64,000 bases of DNA from a virus. The first letter of the stretch is position 1. Each line of letters begins with the position of its first letter. The notes beneath the pieces are model-generated. The model did not search any database. It had not been told where the DNA came from and saw nothing but the letters and a program-made list of their open reading frames with translations. The stretch spans positions 46,769-110,768 of the IMG/VR virus record IMGVR_UViG_3300010885_032885; one strand, 5' to 3'. The position numbers were made by a program, and so were the translations under genes. Shown here piece by piece: positions 1 to 9,368 of the stretch.

Positions 1-291
1 TATGAACAGTGGATTACAGAAGTGTGGGCAGAACTAGCCTTGGGTGATACTACAAACCCCTTCTATACTGCTAGTGACCTTTTGGGTGTTTACCGAGCAC
101 AGCTATCTAAAGGACCAGTCTCATGTCAGAAAGTTATCACCATTCCCGGTGGTGGACAGAGATTGATTAACTATGCTGGATGTATAGTCCAAAATGTTAC
201 AATTGATGAAATGATTCAAATCGGTACGATGACTATACCGAAGTCCATTACACTAATGTATACACAGAGAACAGAAGTTCTTCCCCAATAA
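1..291 (+). CDS. C-terminal end of a tail tube-like protein (partial)
   Basis: The frame is open from base 1, so only the last 96 residues are present and the start lies outside the window. The stop is followed by a short AT-rich gap and the next ribosome binding site. No catalytic motif is seen; the fragment is beta-strand-like and ends with an ITLMYTQR-type strand. Its place upstream of the chaperone and tape measure genes fits the tail tube slot of contractile-tailed phages, but this is inferred mostly from order. It could be another tail or head-tail joining protein. Confidence 0.55.
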   Translation, partial: YEQWITEVWAELALGDTTNPFYTASDLLGVYRAQLSKGPVSCQKVITIPGGGQRLINYAGCIVQNVTIDEMIQIGTMTIPKSITLMYTQRTEVLPQ

Positions 292-316
292 TATTTATTA
301 AAGAAAAGGAATCAAA

Positions 317-1270
317 ATGCCCGCTCGTTCATTTATCGTACAATTACAGCCAGGAATTGGCCAAGCCATCCTTCCTGACCACCGTAAGATGCTCCCTGGA
401 GTACAATACGTCATTGACTGGGAGACTTTCGAGAAGATCTCGAATGGTGCTCGTCAAAACGTTATCCAGGTAGTTTCAGTCCAGACAGATGCAAGTGACA
501 CCTTTACAGTGGCTCAAACATCTGATGCTAACCCTAGTCTAAATGACATACTAGGTATGTCGTGGAATAGCTTTGAAGAAGCTACACTACAGCTTGCTGG
601 TTTTGGTGCTCAAGGTTCAGCCGGTGACTCACTAACTGGTGTTATGGACAATGTCTACTTTGCAAGTGGTGCTCCACAAGGTCTTAAGGCCCTTACAGGC
701 CCAGATGGAGCTCGTTACCTTCTAGTGTCTAATGATGGTTCTGACTGGAGTGCCGGAGACGTACTTATCTGGCAGGATGAAACTCGAGTTGAAGCTTCTT
801 CAAGTAACAATGAAGCTTCTTATCGTTATATCATCCGTGAAGACGGACAGGGTACACCATACCAAGTTGCAACATTTAGAAGCTCTTATGTAACTGGTGG
901 AAGTAACCAATACTCTACACTACGTGGTGGTTTTGCTGGTGTTGCACTTACTGCAAACAGTACCTACCGTTCGGTCAGTTGGATTCAGGTAGAAGGATTC
1001 TGCCCTAAGGTCAATACTGGTGGAAATGTTGTTGATGCAGGTAATACACTTGCAGTTGATGATAGTACAACAAATATTGCAAAAGCACAGCCAGCTACTC
1101 CAACAGTTGTTGGTAACAATAATGTAGTTACCGGAAGTGCACAAGCCAATAACGTATTTGGTACAGCTCTTACAAGTGCAGATGGTGACGGTACTACATC
1201 AGTACAAGCCGACATCCGTTCAGTAACCAAGGTCAAGAAGCCTTACGTTCGTTTCCTTAACAAGAACTAG
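317..1270 (+). CDS. Putative virion structural protein
   Basis: A 317-residue protein with a good ribosome binding site (AAAGGAAT) before the ATG. It is rich in Gly, Ala, Val, Ser and Thr, has no membrane segment or signal peptide and no recognisable enzyme motif. The C-terminal half (about residues 200-315) has repeated short beta-strand-like segments and ends in a basic tail, a style common in phage decoration or tail surface proteins. It lies between the tube-like gene and the tail assembly chaperones, so a structural role is likely. The exact role is not recognised. Confidence 0.6.
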   Translation: MPARSFIVQLQPGIGQAILPDHRKMLPGVQYVIDWETFEKISNGARQNVIQVVSVQTDASDTFTVAQTSDANPSLNDILGMSWNSFEEATLQLAGFGAQGSAGDSLTGVMDNVYFASGAPQGLKALTGPDGARYLLVSNDGSDWSAGDVLIWQDETRVEASSSNNEASYRYIIREDGQGTPYQVATFRSSYVTGGSNQYSTLRGGFAGVALTANSTYRSVSWIQVEGFCPKVNTGGNVVDAGNTLAVDDSTTNIAKAQPATPTVVGNNNVVTGSAQANNVFGTALTSADGDGTTSVQADIRSVTKVKKPYVRFLNKN

Positions 1271-1345
1271 TATCAAAAGCTTTTAGTAATTAAGTATATA
1301 TAATCAGATAGACGTTTTATCCGTCCTGAACCTGAGAGAGTTAGA

Positions 1346-1870
1346 ATGACTATTAATAATGGGGAATCCTGGGCAGATGCTAATACCACTGCTCAGGATT
1401 CCAACAATAGCACCAGTTTCCCTGATGAATGGAAAAATGAGTTCGAAGGACTCCTATACCTAGGATACCTTCAAAAAGAAATAACTCAAATTCCATTCCA
1501 CCACTTTGTAGTTAGAACACTTACAGTCAACGAAAAACTAGAAGTGTCTTTACTAAGCAAACCTTATATGGACTCGATCGGATACGCTAGAGCCTATAAA
1601 GCAGCTATAGTAGCAGCAGGACTAGTTTCAGTAGATCATAAGCCACTGATTGCAACCAATAGAAATACAAATGTAGTAAGACAAAAGTATGAATATGTCA
1701 TTAACAACTGGTATGATGCAGTAACAGATATACTATTTGATGCCATTGATGACCTAGAGAATCAAGTGGTACTAGTGTTAGAAGAGTTAGGAATCCTAGA
1801 GCTCCCACCAGTAATAAATGTCTTCGAAGATAATGATGAAGGTATTGATACCCCAAAAGGTGGGAAGTAG
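1346..1870 (+). CDS. Tail assembly chaperone, short form
   Basis: A 174-residue acidic protein just before the second chaperone frame and the tape measure gene, the conserved position of the lambda G/GT-type chaperones that hold the tape measure protein during tail assembly. The middle (about residues 45-145) is predicted helical and the C-terminus is acidic. Four codons before the stop there is a slippery heptamer, CCCAAAA, in the right phase for a -1 shift into the next open frame. This gene is therefore both the short chaperone and the N-terminal part of a longer fusion. The function rests on position and frameshift arrangement. Confidence 0.75.
   Translation: MTINNGESWADANTTAQDSNNSTSFPDEWKNEFEGLLYLGYLQKEITQIPFHHFVVRTLTVNEKLEVSLLSKPYMDSIGYARAYKAAIVAAGLVSVDHKPLIATNRNTNVVRQKYEYVINNWYDAVTDILFDAIDDLENQVVLVLEELGILELPPVINVFEDNDEGIDTPKGGK
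1852..1858 (+). other. Programmed -1 ribosomal frameshift site
   Basis: The heptamer reads C CCA AAA in the phase of the upstream frame, which matches the X XXY YYZ pattern for -1 slippage. After the slip, reading continues at 1858 as Arg-Trp-Glu-Val-Asp-Pro-Tyr with no stop through 1891 and on to the stop at 2299-2301. This gives a predicted 318-residue fusion. Such a -1 signal just upstream of the tape measure gene is a hallmark of tailed-phage tail chaperones. Confidence 0.8.
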
Positions 1871-1890
1871 ACCCCTACGTACAGTTCCAT

Positions 1891-2301
1891 ATGGAATTGG
1901 CATATGAACGAGGACTACTCTCTGGAACTGAACTTGGAGAGGTCCAAGAAAAGTTACTAATACTATATCTCTCTAAGAAGAGAAGAGAAGAAGTAGAGTT
2001 AGAAGAGATGAGATTCGAAAATAACTTTATGGTTTCTCAGCCAGAACTCTATCAGGACTGGAAAAAAAGACAAGAAGAAACACAAGAAAATGAAGGGGTA
2101 CTCTGGGGTGCTCCTGAAAGTATTGAAGAAGCTCGTGAACTTGAAAAACTATTTGCACGAATGGATTCTGAAGTCGAAAGAATTAATCGACGAGAAGAAA
2201 CAACTGAAACTTCAATACAAAACTATATTGGTCAAGTAGAAACAACACAGTTACTACCTGATCTAGATCTAGAGAAGTTTGGAGAAGACTTAGATGGTTG
2301 A
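1891..2301 (+). CDS. Tail assembly chaperone, frameshift extension (GT-like part)
   Basis: This frame encodes a highly charged, Glu/Lys/Arg-rich helical segment. It has an ATG at 1891 but no convincing ribosome binding site, and the frame is open upstream to the slippery site at 1852-1858. It is best read as the C-terminal part of the frameshifted chaperone rather than as a separate gene. The end overlaps the tape measure start by eight bases, the usual arrangement. If the frameshift is not used, it would be a 136-residue charged protein of unknown function. Confidence 0.7.
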   Translation: MELAYERGLLSGTELGEVQEKLLILYLSKKRREEVELEEMRFENNFMVSQPELYQDWKKRQEETQENEGVLWGAPESIEEARELEKLFARMDSEVERINRREETTETSIQNYIGQVETTQLLPDLDLEKFGEDLDG

Positions 2302-5068
2302 TATTCCCGGTAGAGGTGATCAGACTGAACGCATCTATCTTGAGGTAGATGGTAATACTAACGCTCTTGAATCAGGCCTAAGAACTAGTGGTACTATTGC
2401 TAATGAACTTAGAAAAGACCTAGAGGCTATTCCTAATGCCATTGACAGTAGTATTGAACGTCTAATCAAGTTTAAGGCTGCACTTGAAGATGAAGTGGGC
2501 CTTGGTCAAGATATAAAGACTGTAATGGAAAGCATTGTCTCTCTCAATCAGTCTAACTCTGCTGCTCTCTCTAATGCAGTCAATAGTATTCGTGAACTTT
2601 TAACAGCCGCTCGTAGTCTAGGTGTTAATGGAAACCAAGTGCTTAGTACACTAGGTCAATATGGACTTCCATTTGGTGGATTTGGCAATATGAACAATAT
2701 GGTCAGAGGCTCTAGCTATAATCCTGATGCCGGTTCAATCTCAAATCCTGATCTACCAGGCCGTCAAGAAACCACTATAAACGGTATTCCAGAGAGCATT
2801 GATAGAGCCGGTTATGCTCGAAGAGTGGTCAACTGGGGCAAAAGAGGTCCTCGAGTTGAAACAGTTGGAGGAGGACTTCCTACAGCTGGTGGTGGTGCTA
2901 GTGCTGGTGCTGGAGGTAATGGCAGTGGCAGTGGTGGAGGCGGTGGAGGAGGCGGTGGAGGAGGCGGTGGAGGTGGAGGAGATGATGGCTACGATGATGA
3001 CCTTAGTAATGAATATAATAGTCGCGGTTACCGTAGATTAAGTGTTAGTCCCAACAACTCATCTGCCAACAACCCTTACCAAGAATACTTTAAAAAGAAC
3101 TATCCCAATGTCTATGATATAGTTAAAAAGAACAACATGGACATAACTAACCCGGCTGGAGAACTAGTCAAGTATGGTCAAGAAACACTACGTAGTGTCA
3201 GTGGTCCACAGGGTGGTGGACTAATGGCACAGTTTGCTCGTAGAACTCTAAGAAACTATGCTGGACGTATTGCTCGTGAACAGCAAGCTGCAGAAGACTC
3301 TGTTTACGGAGGAGTTGACCCTATAACTGGAGAAGTTGGGCCAGCAGGACGCAAGTTTGAAAAAGGTACAAGTCCTTTTGGTAAACATGAAGAAAAAATG
3401 ATTTCTCGACTAGAAGGCACAATAGGCAGGTTTGCCTTTACTTTACTAGATAAGATTCCAGTACTAACACAAGCAGTTACTACAGCTGCATTTGGCTATA
3501 ATGCAGCTAGAGCAGTAATGGCTCCAATACAACAGTTTATGAAAGTATCCGAACAGTATGGTAGTATGACGGGTGCTAACAATCAACAAAATGCTATGGG
3601 TCTAGGTCTACAGGCTATGTTTAAGTCGGGATTTGGACTCAACCCATTTGTAAGCTCACAAGATGTAGTACAGGCACAAATGGCTGGAATGGGTTTGGGT
3701 TATCAAGGTAATGCCAATAGTCAATATGTCTCTTATGCTCTAAACAATCTCGCTCGTTATGGTCTAACCAATCAAGCCAGTCAGCAATATGCACAAGCCG
3801 GTATTTTAGGCGGTATGAGTCTTAGTCAAGTAGGCGGTATGATTGGTGGAACACTGGGTGGTATGCAAGGTACCAATACCAGTACAGCTTATGCTAACCA
3901 AGCGGCCCAAGGCGGAGCAATAACTGGAGCCGGTATAGGATTAAATGGTGCAGCTGCAGGTATATTTGGTCAAGGTTCATCAATGTTTGGTCAAGGCAAT
4001 CAGTTCTTACAGCAACAAGGAGTTAATGGAAGTGAAATACTCAATACACAAGTGGGTACAGCACTACTAGCTCAGCAACTGGGTGTGGGCTATATGGAAG
4101 TGGCTGGAAAACTACACAGTATGGGCAATAATGCTGGAGCCACTCTACTTGGAGATGAACGAAAAGTTGCTATGCAAGTTATAGGCTTTGCTGGTATTGA
4201 ACCAGGACTCACCAAGGATCAGTTTATGTCCGGGTCTAACCCTCAAATGCTACAGATGATTGGTCAACAAGTAGGCCTAAAGAAGAGTATGGATTCTCCT
4301 AAGGCTGCTGCTGAATATTTCTGGAACTTCTATAGTAATCAACCACAAAAGAAAGCAAATGCCGCTAAAAAGAAGATGACTACAGATCTTGCTCATAAAC
4401 ATAGCAGTGGGCTAATGGGTTTTCTAGGGTCAGTTGCAGCGGGTGTTGGTAATTCAGTTAAGGGAATTGCTGAAGGAGCTCTAGGAATTGCTGAAGGAGC
4501 TGTAGGCTATACTCTTGGATATATACCTGGTGACCCTATGCATCTAGGACAAGATCTACGTAATAGAGCACTCAGCACAATGGATGCTAGTGGTAAAGCT
4601 TTCCGTGGTGCCTATAGAGACACTGAAATGGGCAATAACTATGGGGCAAATGCAGCACAACTAACTCTAGAACAAGGTGCTAAATCAATAGTAGTCAATG
4701 GTAAAGCAGTATCTTGGGCCAATGCAATTAAGGAATTTGGTGGTGAATCCAAGGTAATGGCAATGCTAGCCAGTGGAGCAGCTCAAGTTAGTGGTATGGA
4801 AGTTGGGGCCAAAAATTATGGAGCTCAAAGTGTTAGTGCATTCTTAACTTCCAAGGGAGTCAAAGACTATGCCAATGCTACTCCATATGCCACTTCTCAA
4901 AATGTATCGGGACTAACCTATAACAACTCTACTCATACATTTACTCTTACTGCAGGTGCTCAAAAGTGGTTAACCCAACTAGAAAATGGCTCTACCTATA
5001 CAGGCCAAAGAGCTAGTACAGGACAAGCTAGTGCCAATACCAAGCCTACCCCTGGAAGTAATGGATAA
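2294..5068 (+). CDS. Tail tape measure protein
   Basis: A 924-residue protein directly after the chaperone genes. It sets tail length and probably helps DNA entry. The N-terminal 110 residues are helical. Then comes a disordered Gly/Ser stretch with 16 consecutive glycines (residues 214-229), a long Gly/Ala/Gln-rich middle with hydrophobic alpha-helical segments (around residues 370-420 and 710-760), and a Ser/Thr-rich end. At the family's approximate scale of 1.5 angstrom per residue this predicts a tail near 140 nm. Position and composition support the call; there is no lysozyme or peptidase motif. Confidence 0.85.
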   Translation: MVDIPGRGDQTERIYLEVDGNTNALESGLRTSGTIANELRKDLEAIPNAIDSSIERLIKFKAALEDEVGLGQDIKTVMESIVSLNQSNSAALSNAVNSIRELLTAARSLGVNGNQVLSTLGQYGLPFGGFGNMNNMVRGSSYNPDAGSISNPDLPGRQETTINGIPESIDRAGYARRVVNWGKRGPRVETVGGGLPTAGGGASAGAGGNGSGSGGGGGGGGGGGGGGGGDDGYDDDLSNEYNSRGYRRLSVSPNNSSANNPYQEYFKKNYPNVYDIVKKNNMDITNPAGELVKYGQETLRSVSGPQGGGLMAQFARRTLRNYAGRIAREQQAAEDSVYGGVDPITGEVGPAGRKFEKGTSPFGKHEEKMISRLEGTIGRFAFTLLDKIPVLTQAVTTAAFGYNAARAVMAPIQQFMKVSEQYGSMTGANNQQNAMGLGLQAMFKSGFGLNPFVSSQDVVQAQMAGMGLGYQGNANSQYVSYALNNLARYGLTNQASQQYAQAGILGGMSLSQVGGMIGGTLGGMQGTNTSTAYANQAAQGGAITGAGIGLNGAAAGIFGQGSSMFGQGNQFLQQQGVNGSEILNTQVGTALLAQQLGVGYMEVAGKLHSMGNNAGATLLGDERKVAMQVIGFAGIEPGLTKDQFMSGSNPQMLQMIGQQVGLKKSMDSPKAAAEYFWNFYSNQPQKKANAAKKKMTTDLAHKHSSGLMGFLGSVAAGVGNSVKGIAEGALGIAEGAVGYTLGYIPGDPMHLGQDLRNRALSTMDASGKAFRGAYRDTEMGNNYGANAAQLTLEQGAKSIVVNGKAVSWANAIKEFGGESKVMAMLASGAAQVSGMEVGAKNYGAQSVSAFLTSKGVKDYANATPYATSQNVSGLTYNNSTHTFTLTAGAQKWLTQLENGSTYTGQRASTGQASANTKPTPGSNG
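2933..2980 (+). repeat. Glycine-codon microrepeat inside the tape measure gene
   Basis: Sixteen glycine codons in a row are built from GGT, GGA and GGC in an almost periodic 12-base pattern (GGCGGTGGAGGA repeated twice, then degenerating). It encodes a flexible linker between the N-terminal helical part and the long body of the tape measure protein. Such a tract is prone to slippage and may vary in length between relatives. Confidence 0.85.
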
Positions 5069-5673
5069 TGTCTAATACACTTGGCTATACTAATTCTACT
5101 AACAATACCAAGAGTAGTACTGCCACTATGTATGATGCTACTACTGGTAAAACCTATAACTTTCCTTTTAATGTAAATGGAGTTGAGTGGCAATATCAAA
5201 TGAACAATAGATCATTTGATACCATTGGTGGACGTGTTACTCAACTAGTATCAGTTAAAATTAGCACTATGTCTATTCAAGGAGAGGCCGGTAGTAGAGT
5301 AGCACTATTAGACATGTATACCAATATGAAAGCTATGCAGGATAGTCAGAATACTCATCAACAGAGTATGACTCTAAGTATCCCAGTAGTTACTTATAGT
5401 GCCAGTACCAATTTGGGTTTTAGAGTATGGGTCACCCAAATGCAAATGGGCTGGGATGTTAGTACTGTTACTTATCCTTACATGCTACAACTAGAAGTAG
5501 AACAAGACTTTAATGCTATTACAGCACAAACTAGTACTGCTGCAGCACTAGATCAAATAGCTGCAGGTATTGGGTTTAGTCCCGGTTGGACTGGTCTTAG
5601 TAAAGCTGGACTATCGATTAATCTTGATCAAATTACAACTCTATTCCCGTCATTATTAACACCAACTAAGTAG
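5068..5673 (+). CDS. Putative tail protein
   Basis: A 201-residue protein whose ATG overlaps the tape measure stop (TAATG type), so translation is probably coupled. It is rich in Thr, Ser, Asn and Gln with beta-strand patterning and has no enzyme motif or membrane segment. The position between the tape measure and the hub genes is where contractile phages carry the tail tube initiator or LysM-type hub adaptor. I cannot identify it more closely. Confidence 0.6.
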   Translation: MSNTLGYTNSTNNTKSSTATMYDATTGKTYNFPFNVNGVEWQYQMNNRSFDTIGGRVTQLVSVKISTMSIQGEAGSRVALLDMYTNMKAMQDSQNTHQQSMTLSIPVVTYSASTNLGFRVWVTQMQMGWDVSTVTYPYMLQLEVEQDFNAITAQTSTAAALDQIAAGIGFSPGWTGLSKAGLSINLDQITTLFPSLLTPTK

Positions 5674-5681
5674 GAGATTAA

Positions 5682-5852
5682 ATGTCGTCAGAATCTATTC
5701 GTGCAAACTGTAGAGTATCACAACCAATACTTAGACCCAGTGAAGAAGTAGTATGGTTTAATGGATTTGCTTGGTCAGCTAGCTCAGGTATGATACACCA
5801 GAGTGCTCCAATCTCAGAAGAAAGTTGGCAGCAATGGCTGGGAACGCAATAG
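5682..5852 (+). CDS. Small tail-module protein of unknown function
   Basis: A 56-residue frame starting eight bases after the previous stop with a good Shine-Dalgarno sequence (TAGGAG). It is in frame to a TAG that overlaps the start of the next gene. It contains two Trp-containing segments and a single Cys. There is no recognisable domain. The ribosome binding site and tight packing are the evidence that it is real. Confidence 0.55.
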   Translation: MSSESIRANCRVSQPILRPSEEVVWFNGFAWSASSGMIHQSAPISEESWQQWLGTQ

Positions 5853-6541
5853 TCTATCTATATAGTACTGCACAAAATAAATTACTTCCTTATGAAGTAT
5901 ATATAACCAGTATCTCTACTGCTACTAATAATCAGTATGCTCCTCAGCAACTACAAACTGGTATGAATTTTATTCCCATTAGACGTAGTGAAATGTTTGC
6001 TACCTTTACTATTGCTTGGCCTCTACAGACTGCTACTAGACATCTACGTAGTATTCCTTTAGGTTTTGAAGGGATAGATTACCGAGATGGATTTACTCGT
6101 ATGAATAAATTTCAAGATGCCATTAGACAGCATCAACTGGCTATGACTTCTTCTACTATTCCACAACCTATGTCTCTGCACTATAGTCCTGGAGATATAG
6201 CTTCTAACACCACAACTCCTGACCCTCTAACCTCTTATTCTTGGAGTGACCCGAGTAAGCCCAATAAGTTTGCTGGAACAAAACTAGCACCTTTAAATTT
6301 TCAAGGTTGGATACAGTCTTCAGAAAAAGAATACGCTCGTTTTAAGACAGTGTTCTTTAAAACCTATACCATGAACATTATTAATCCCAATACTGCTGGT
6401 ACTGCATCAACTTCTATGATGAAGGGTACAAATGTAGCTTTTGCTCCTACTGCAGCCACTCAAAGGAACTATAGTGGTGACTGGACTAATACACAAACTC
6501 TTATCAATAATGCACCAACAAAAGGATTGCCCACTAAATGA
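5834..6541 (+). CDS. Putative minor tail / baseplate protein
   Basis: A 235-residue protein. The ATG at 5834 is chosen over an in-frame TTG three codons upstream; it overlaps the preceding small gene. The N-terminus is hydrophobic beta-like (VYLYSTAQ) and is followed by a region with conserved-looking IPIRRSEMF and TIAWPLQ segments. The C-terminal half is Thr/Pro/Asn-rich. The next gene starts in the last codons of this one (ATGACA), suggesting coupling to the hub gene. A structural role in the tail tip is inferred from order only. Confidence 0.6.
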   Translation: MAGNAIVYLYSTAQNKLLPYEVYITSISTATNNQYAPQQLQTGMNFIPIRRSEMFATFTIAWPLQTATRHLRSIPLGFEGIDYRDGFTRMNKFQDAIRQHQLAMTSSTIPQPMSLHYSPGDIASNTTTPDPLTSYSWSDPSKPNKFAGTKLAPLNFQGWIQSSEKEYARFKTVFFKTYTMNIINPNTAGTASTSMMKGTNVAFAPTAATQRNYSGDWTNTQTLINNAPTKGLPTK

Positions 6542-9366
6542 CATTTAACAAGTCCGGTACTTTTGTCTATAGCCCAGATGTTCGAGTGGTAATCTATACT
6601 CAGCAACATGGAGCAGTAGACGTCTCTGAAGACTTAACTGACTTCAATATGAATAGACAGACCAATGCTGTTAGTACTTTTCAGTGTACTCTTAACAATC
6701 CTAGAAGAAAATATAACAGAACTATCAATACGATGGATCGAATAGTAGTATTTTTAAAAAGAACCACCTGGGTACAGGCTTTTGCCGGTTATGTTACTTA
6801 TGCCCCAATAGAAACACTAGTGCCTACTCCAGTAACTATTGGAGCTAGTTGTACTCTCTATCAATTGCAGATGACTTACTGGGACAATACTCTTATAGAG
6901 TTTCAACAATTGCTACTCAACTATATGGATACTGCAGCTATGAGCAATAATAAAACTGTCAATAGTGACGGTGGAGTTGATCAAGCTCTAGTAAACATAC
7001 TCAGTAGAGTTGCAGGTTGGGATGCTGCTCACATTCATGTACAAGGTATTCCACAAAACTTTATAAATTTTGCTAGTGCTGCTTATAGTAATCTAACTAC
7101 AGCTCAAAATGAACTAGACCAAAATGTTGTAACAGAACTCTCTACCATACTAGGAGTTGCTGGAATTACTGCTGGAAAATCTACTACAAGTTTGGGTGGT
7201 AGTACAAATATTACCTATAAGGGTGCACCAGCACATACAACATTTAGTGCTAGTAAAGCAGTTCCCTTACTACACAAAAGCAATACTGGTGAATACTATC
7301 CATACCCTTTGCCTGCTCTAGATGTAATTAATGACAACAATGGAGACCTTAGTATATTGCATCATGATATATATTGGTGTACTGCTGATTGGGCCTACTT
7401 AGAAGTCACTCACCCTGCAGGAGCTACTCTAGCCCAAAGGAAAGCTATAGATGATTCAGTCTCAGTAGCAAAACAGTGGCTTGCCAAAGACTTTGGAAAT
7501 ATTGCCAATGCTGGTAATAAGAGTGGACGTCCAATAGTGGTTAGTAATAATGATACAGGACGCATTGTTGTCTTAAGAGCAACTTCAGTCCCACAAGACA
7601 AATTTGGAAACTATGACCCTAAACTCAAGAACACTCTTCAAATACACCCGGGAGTATGGGCTTATCTACAGGATGGTACAGATCCTACCTCTCTTACTGC
7701 AGCAAATACTCCAGTTGCTGGTAGTGTACTCTCCAATATAAATGTCACTTGGGGAGACAGTACACAAATTAGTGCCTTTGGTCCACAAACTGCAATTGAA
7801 AAAGCTGCTGCTAAAAATATTCAATCTACTTATGGCACTAATACAACTAGTGGTTCTAAAGTACTTAGTAGTACTGTAGACAAAGTATTGGCCCTAGCCA
7901 AGAGTAGAGTGGGTTCTAAATATAGTGAAACTAATCGTGGACTTCAAAGTAGCCCTAATGCTAGTGCATCGAGTGTAAGTTTTGACTGCTCTGCCCTAAT
8001 GTATTGGTGTTGGAAAAATGGTGCTGGTATAGATATCGGAACTTGGACTGGAGCTCAATTTGGAGCTTCTGGTGGAGTAGCCGGTAAGTCAGGGGGTCCT
8101 GCTGGTCTATACCTTGATGTAAATACAAAGCCACAAAAAGGAGATTTGCTATTTTTTAATTTTCCAGGAGTAAAAACTGCCAATAATGCACCTAGTCATG
8201 TTATAATGCTCTATAGTGACTTTGATAGTAGTGGAAATGGAACACAAATCGGTACTGGAGGCCCTGGCCCAATGCAGGGGCCTTCGACTCTTAACTGGAA
8301 TACTATAAAGGGTGGGACAGTAGCTTCTAATAGTCAAGTGTATAGCGGTAAGGGAACTCAATACCTAGGAGCCAGAAGGCCTATAACACTTTCTGCTAAC
8401 TATACTGGGCTTAATCAAAATACAAGTGGTGCTGCCAATGCTGCTGCCAATGCTAACAATAGTAGTAGTCTAAACTTAACCAATTCTTGGAATACTGCAT
8501 ATGGTGCTCCAACTGTTGATGTTAGATCACTAGCCTATCTAGGTACTCCTAGATCTTTTATTATGGACAACCCTTTGATTGCTGATCTTCAGCAGATAGT
8601 GGGTGCTGGTTTAAGAAACTTCCAGAGTGCACCCAATGGAGATTTTGTAGCTTGGTTTCCAGATTATTATGGTATTTATACTACAACTCCAACACTTGAA
8701 ATTAGTGATGTAGAAGTAATAGACTTTCAAATCTATCATGATGACTCACAATTGACCACTCATGTAGGTATAGTCGGAGACACTACCGGTATTGGGCAGC
8801 AAGTTACTACTGCTGACTATCTAAGTACAAATGGTATAGTTAGTATACAAGACACTAGTACAATGCAGGTTCTATTTGGAGCATTAAATCTTAATGCAGA
8901 AGCACTAACTACAGCAATGAAAAACTCTGTAGACTTTTTAAATAAATATGGTATGAGACCATATGTAGAAGAACAACAAATGATTCACACACATGCACTA
9001 GAATATCTCTATGCACTCATGGTCTTTATGAAAAAGTGGACAGATCAGTTTGTTAGTCAAGTAAGTCTCACCTATATGCCCGAGCTCTATCCGGGTATGA
9101 GAGTTAAGATGAGTCTTGACAATGAAAGTGGTGGAACTGATAGTTATGAGTTCTATTGTGTAAATGTACAACATCAGGGTTCCCGTACTTCAGGGTTTAC
9201 TACCACTGCTGCCTTTACTGCTCCTATTAAAAATGGCTCTCTATTAGACTATGGACTCAATATGTTTGGTACAGGTTGGACAGAAGCAAACATCAAGAGG
9301 AATGCAAATGCTCCACATACAGGCCTAATGGGCTTCCAAGGCCAAGTACAGAAAACGAGCTGGTAG
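6538..9366 (+). CDS. Tail hub protein with NlpC/P60 cell-wall peptidase domain
   Basis: A 942-residue protein. The N- and C-terminal parts look like a gpD/gp27-type hub, including the late segment VDFLNKYGMRPYVEEQQ. Inserted around residues 445-580 is an NlpC/P60 domain: it starts LALAKSRVGSKY, has the catalytic Cys484 in FDCSALM, followed by GDLLFF and His554 in SHVIMLY. NlpC/P60 enzymes cut D-Glu/meso-DAP peptide bonds in peptidoglycan, so this is probably the tail-borne lysin that opens the wall during infection. The presence of Cys, His and the GD-LLFF strand supports an active enzyme. Confidence 0.85.
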   Translation: MTFNKSGTFVYSPDVRVVIYTQQHGAVDVSEDLTDFNMNRQTNAVSTFQCTLNNPRRKYNRTINTMDRIVVFLKRTTWVQAFAGYVTYAPIETLVPTPVTIGASCTLYQLQMTYWDNTLIEFQQLLLNYMDTAAMSNNKTVNSDGGVDQALVNILSRVAGWDAAHIHVQGIPQNFINFASAAYSNLTTAQNELDQNVVTELSTILGVAGITAGKSTTSLGGSTNITYKGAPAHTTFSASKAVPLLHKSNTGEYYPYPLPALDVINDNNGDLSILHHDIYWCTADWAYLEVTHPAGATLAQRKAIDDSVSVAKQWLAKDFGNIANAGNKSGRPIVVSNNDTGRIVVLRATSVPQDKFGNYDPKLKNTLQIHPGVWAYLQDGTDPTSLTAANTPVAGSVLSNINVTWGDSTQISAFGPQTAIEKAAAKNIQSTYGTNTTSGSKVLSSTVDKVLALAKSRVGSKYSETNRGLQSSPNASASSVSFDCSALMYWCWKNGAGIDIGTWTGAQFGASGGVAGKSGGPAGLYLDVNTKPQKGDLLFFNFPGVKTANNAPSHVIMLYSDFDSSGNGTQIGTGGPGPMQGPSTLNWNTIKGGTVASNSQVYSGKGTQYLGARRPITLSANYTGLNQNTSGAANAAANANNSSSLNLTNSWNTAYGAPTVDVRSLAYLGTPRSFIMDNPLIADLQQIVGAGLRNFQSAPNGDFVAWFPDYYGIYTTTPTLEISDVEVIDFQIYHDDSQLTTHVGIVGDTTGIGQQVTTADYLSTNGIVSIQDTSTMQVLFGALNLNAEALTTAMKNSVDFLNKYGMRPYVEEQQMIHTHALEYLYALMVFMKKWTDQFVSQVSLTYMPELYPGMRVKMSLDNESGGTDSYEFYCVNVQHQGSRTSGFTTTAAFTAPIKNGSLLDYGLNMFGTGWTEANIKRNANAPHTGLMGFQGQVQKTSW

Positions 9367-9368
9367 TT

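Noticed and set aside
985-1236. Open frames on the - strand inside strong + strand genes
   Set aside because: They are antisense to well-supported genes, lack ribosome binding sites and have no recognisable domains.
1299-1304. TATAAT-like box before the first chaperone gene
   Set aside because: No -35 box stands at 16 to 18 bases upstream, so it does not fit the promoter pattern of this phage.
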